Source: an uncultured Clostridia bacterium | Lineage (GTDB): Bacteria > Bacillota > Clostridia > UMGS1810 | Direction of reading: 5' to 3' | Length of the DNA stretch: 8,371 nt | Assembly: GCA_934481345.1 (NCBI GenBank) | Contig: CAKSPF010000026.1 | Location: 1-8,371 of the forward strand | Shown here: positions 7,419 to 8,371 of the stretch, piece after piece | Layout: each line of letters begins with the position of its first letter | How positions within the stretch are numbered: position 1 is the stretch's first letter | Position numbers and translations under genes: made by a program | The notes under the pieces: model-generated | Told to the model about the DNA's origin: nothing | Databases searched by the model: none | What the model saw: only the letters and a program-made list of their open reading frames with translations

Positions 7419-7646
7419 ATGAAAAACAAAAATTTTGATGTCTGGTTGGGGATAGGGCTTAACATCCTTCACTACCGTAAGGAACAGGGAATGACGCAGA
7501 TTCAGCTTGCGGAAAAATGCAATATAAGCAGAACATATATGCAAAAAATCGAGACTGCCGCTTGCTCATGCACGCTTGACACTTTGATTGAAATTGCACA
7601 GGCTCTGAATATTCCGCTTAAAAAACTTTTTGAATTTCGGGACTAA
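7419..7646 (+). CDS. Small XRE-family helix-turn-helix DNA-binding protein
   Basis: The protein has 75 residues and starts at an ATG with GAGGTG 8 nt upstream. The whole protein is a single Cro/CI-type HTH domain: a first helix around IGLNILHYRKEQG, the recognition unit MTQIQLAEKCNISRTYMQKIE, and the closing helices TLDTLIEIAQALNIPLKKLFEF. Three Cys occur, at the start of the recognition unit and in a CSC stretch. No effector or dimerisation domain follows. It is transcribed away from the two-component operon. The two AATGCA-N11-TGCATT palindromes in the shared intergenic region are its most likely targets, which would make it a repressor of the operon's distal promoter and possibly of itself. 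No toxin partner or prophage gene adjoins it. The family is certain; the target is inferred. Confidence 0.92.
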   Translation: MKNKNFDVWLGIGLNILHYRKEQGMTQIQLAEKCNISRTYMQKIETAACSCTLDTLIEIAQALNIPLKKLFEFRD

Positions 7647-7686
7647 AAACAAGAGCATCGTCATTTTATAAATGATAATGCTCTTG
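7645..7686 (-). terminator. Leftward intrinsic terminator of the small-RNA unit
   Basis: Read leftward, CAAGAGCAT pairs perfectly with ATGCTCTTG (9 bp). Beyond one mismatch and a G-U pair, six further inner base pairs close a short AU loop. The stem is followed by TTTTT. On the plus strand no T-run follows, so it should not stop XRE transcription efficiently. The T-tract overlaps the XRE stop codon. Confidence 0.75.
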
Positions 7687-7791
7687 CTATGCTTAAAGCG
7701 GGTAATGTTATCAAACAGACGCCCCTTAAAGTCATCATATTATTTTTTATGTTGAACTACACTAAGAAAGGATATCAAAGTTTCCTTTGAT
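7645..7791 (-). ncRNA. Candidate small RNA of about 147 nt
   Basis: The unit is bounded by a near-consensus promoter (7826-7798) and the intrinsic terminator at 7645-7686. The predicted 5' end falls on a hairpin, TATCAAAG-GAAA-CTTTGATA (7792-7773), with a GNRA tetraloop, a form that often protects RNA 5' ends. I recognise no known RNA family. The only reading frame inside is a 25-codon ORF without a ribosome site that runs into the terminator stem, so a noncoding product is more likely. It lies convergent with the XRE gene, and XRE read-through would be antisense to it. Confidence 0.5.
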
Positions 7792-7797
7792 AATTCT

Positions 7798-7826
7798 ATT
7801 ATACCGCATAGTATCCGATTTGTCAG
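7798..7826 (-). promoter_or_regulatory. Strong leftward promoter (CTGACA-17-TATAAT)
   Basis: Read leftward, -35 CTGACA (7826-7821), a 17-bp spacer and consensus TATAAT (7803-7798) are present. No protein gene with a ribosome site follows, only the hairpin-led unit ending at 7645, which supports a small RNA. Confidence 0.65.
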
Positions 7827-7849
7827 CTCCTTTTTTGAAATTATTGTAG

Positions 7850-7884
7850 AAAAAAACAACCTGAACACAGTCAGATTGCTTTTT
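7850..7884. terminator. Bidirectional intrinsic terminator
   Basis: An 8-bp stem (CAACCTGA/TCAGATTG, one G-U on one strand) with a 6-nt loop lies at 7857-7878. Leftward it is followed by a run of seven T. Rightward it is followed by CTTTTTC. It can end leftward transcripts from the 7890-8040 region and rightward read-through from the XRE gene. Confidence 0.7.
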
Positions 7885-7899
7885 CTTGTTTAAAAACGT

Positions 7900-7945
7900 T
7901 TCAATTCACTCCTATTACATATGATGTGATTTGAAGTAATAGGAG
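7900..7945. repeat. Interleaved inverted repeats (A-B-A'-B' order)
   Basis: TTCAATTCAC (A, 7900-7909) pairs at 9 of 10 positions with GTGATTTGAA (A', 7926-7935). CTCCTATTAC (B, 7909-7918) pairs perfectly with GTAATAGGAG (B', 7936-7945). The order A-B-A'-B' means the two stems cannot nest: they are either alternative hairpins or a strained pseudoknot. No protein gene overlaps. The element lies just upstream of the bidirectional terminator for leftward transcription. Confidence 0.65.
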
Positions 7946-7951
7946 ACAGTC

Positions 7952-7976
7952 AGCGGATAAATATCCGCTTTAATTT
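7952..7976 (+). terminator. Short perfect hairpin, possible weak rightward terminator
   Basis: AGCGGATA and TATCCGCT form a perfect 8-bp stem with a 2-nt gap (7952-7969), followed rightward by TTAATTT. The T-run is broken, so termination would be weak. It could equally be a structural part of a leftward RNA. Region 7647-8050 otherwise holds no supportable protein gene. Confidence 0.3.
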
Positions 7977-8050
7977 AATCACATAATTCTTAAATTTAAA
8001 AATTCTCGAACAATTATATGGTATCGCACTTTATTATAACTTGTCAAATT

Positions 8051-8082
8051 AAAAAGGACTACGATTTAAAACCATAGTCCTT
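8051..8082 (-). terminator. Leftward intrinsic terminator
   Basis: Read leftward, AAGGACTA (8082-8075) pairs perfectly with TAGTCCTT (8061-8054). The loop is 13 nt with some inner pairing, and the second arm runs into TTTTT. It would close any leftward transcript entering from the right edge, including the ORF at 8166-8371. Confidence 0.7.
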
Positions 8083-8111
8083 ATATAACGCTAAGACATT
8101 TTTGTGAGCAT

Positions 8112-8129
8112 CATTTTATGCATAAAATG
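8112..8129. repeat. 18-bp perfect palindrome
   Basis: CATTTTATGCATAAAATG is self-complementary over all 18 bases. Its left half, CATTTTATGC, recurs at 8176-8185. With no spacer it is better suited to a dimeric protein site than an RNA hairpin. No protein is known to bind here. Confidence 0.7.
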
Positions 8130-8147
8130 GTGTAGTAATGGTGTAGT
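8126..8147. repeat. 11-bp perfect tandem duplication
   Basis: AATGGTGTAGT occurs twice head to tail, overlapping the end of the 18-bp palindrome. It could be arm-type recombinase sites or a slippage product. No recombinase gene is visible in the window. Confidence 0.6.
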
Positions 8148-8165
8148 TGGGTGAAGTCAAGCACC

Positions 8166-8371
8166 TCAAAAGCCCCATTTTATGCGGTTTATTTCTCCAG
8201 CGGCTTCATTGTCGGGAATTTTTTTGATTGCTAAGCTAACTCTTGTATATCCTTGTAAACCCTTGGAAAATGGGCTTTCCCGGATTCTATATACTTGGAT
8301 ACTCTTGGACGTTTTTTTGACTTTTGTGCGTCCAAAAGATGTCATTCGCCTTAAAATACGTCTTTTTATTT
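8166..8371 (-). CDS. Weak ORF open to the right edge, product unknown
   Basis: A leftward frame ends at TGA 8166-8168 and stays open to the window edge. An internal ATG at 8345-8343 would give 59 residues, rich in Lys, Arg and Ser, ending in NRIKWGF, with only AAGGCGA upstream as a ribosome site. I recognise no domain. The DNA beneath contains CTTG motifs phased at 10 bp (8242, 8252, 8262, and 8294, 8304), so the frame may be fortuitous in a repetitive noncoding stretch. If real, it is either the C-terminal end of a larger gene to the right or a very small protein. Confidence 0.2.
   Translation of the reverse strand, partial: IKRRILRRMTSFGRTKVKKTSKSIQVYRIRESPFSKGLQGYTRVSLAIKKIPDNEAAGEINRIKWGF

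Noticed and set aside
7661..7738. 25-codon leftward ORF starting MMTLRGVCLITL, possible type I toxin peptide
   Set aside because: There is no ribosome binding site before either ATG, the hydrophobic stretch is short, and the frame runs into the terminator stem.
7895..7945. Resemblance of the TTTCAATTC...CTATTAC stretch to the end of a CRISPR repeat
   Set aside because: Only one copy is present, with no spacer-repeat periodicity and no cas gene. The second similar block is inverted, not direct.

Overview
The window looks like chromosomal DNA of an anaerobic, low-to-medium GC member of the Clostridia (Bacillota), possibly an uncultured gut-type Oscillospirales or Lachnospirales relative. This is inferred from AGGAGG-type ribosome binding sites, an AgrA/AgrC-like LytTR two-component pair, a copper-amine-oxidase-N1 wall protein, and a secreted protein that mixes an S-layer-homology-like module, a BspA-type leucine-rich segment and Listeria-Bacteroides (InlB-B/Flg_new) repeats. 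No species can be named.

Left and centre (1-7122) hold one long leftward gene cluster with short gaps and no intrinsic terminator visible inside it. In transcription order it encodes a LytTR response regulator (7122-6373), an AgrC-type sensor kinase (6392-5049) split by an in-frame TAG after residue 380, a small two-helix membrane protein of unknown role (5023-4577), a secreted protein with a C-terminal copper-amine-oxidase-N1 domain (4519-3482), and a very large secreted surface protein that runs off the left edge (3427-1, 1142 residues seen). The last two gene junctions carry nearly identical 31-bp hairpin elements that also supply the stop codon of the upstream gene. The layout suggests a sensory pair controlling cell-surface proteins encoded in its own operon. 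No agrB or agrD-like gene is in the window.

The 296-bp divergent intergenic region (7123-7418) is dense in signals. Next to the regulator gene is a promoter (TTTAAC-17-TAAAAT) preceded by two perfect 14-bp direct repeats with a 21-bp period, the usual geometry of LytTR binding sites. Further out is a second leftward promoter (TTGCAT-17-TATAAT). Its -35 and -10 lie in or against two palindromes of identical form, AATGCA-N11-TGCATT, spaced 42 bp. The rightward gene is a 75-aa XRE-type DNA-binding protein, the natural candidate to bind those palindromes. The picture is a repressible distal promoter plus an autoactivated proximal one, but this is inference.

The right part (7647-8371) has no convincing protein gene. 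It holds a strong leftward promoter (CTGACA-17-TATAAT) followed at the predicted start by a GAAA-loop hairpin and about 150 nt later by an intrinsic terminator, so it is a good small-RNA candidate. It also holds a terminator that works in both directions, a pair of interleaved inverted repeats, another leftward terminator, and at the far right a palindrome, an 11-bp tandem duplication, 10-bp-phased CTTG motifs and a weak leftward ORF open to the edge.
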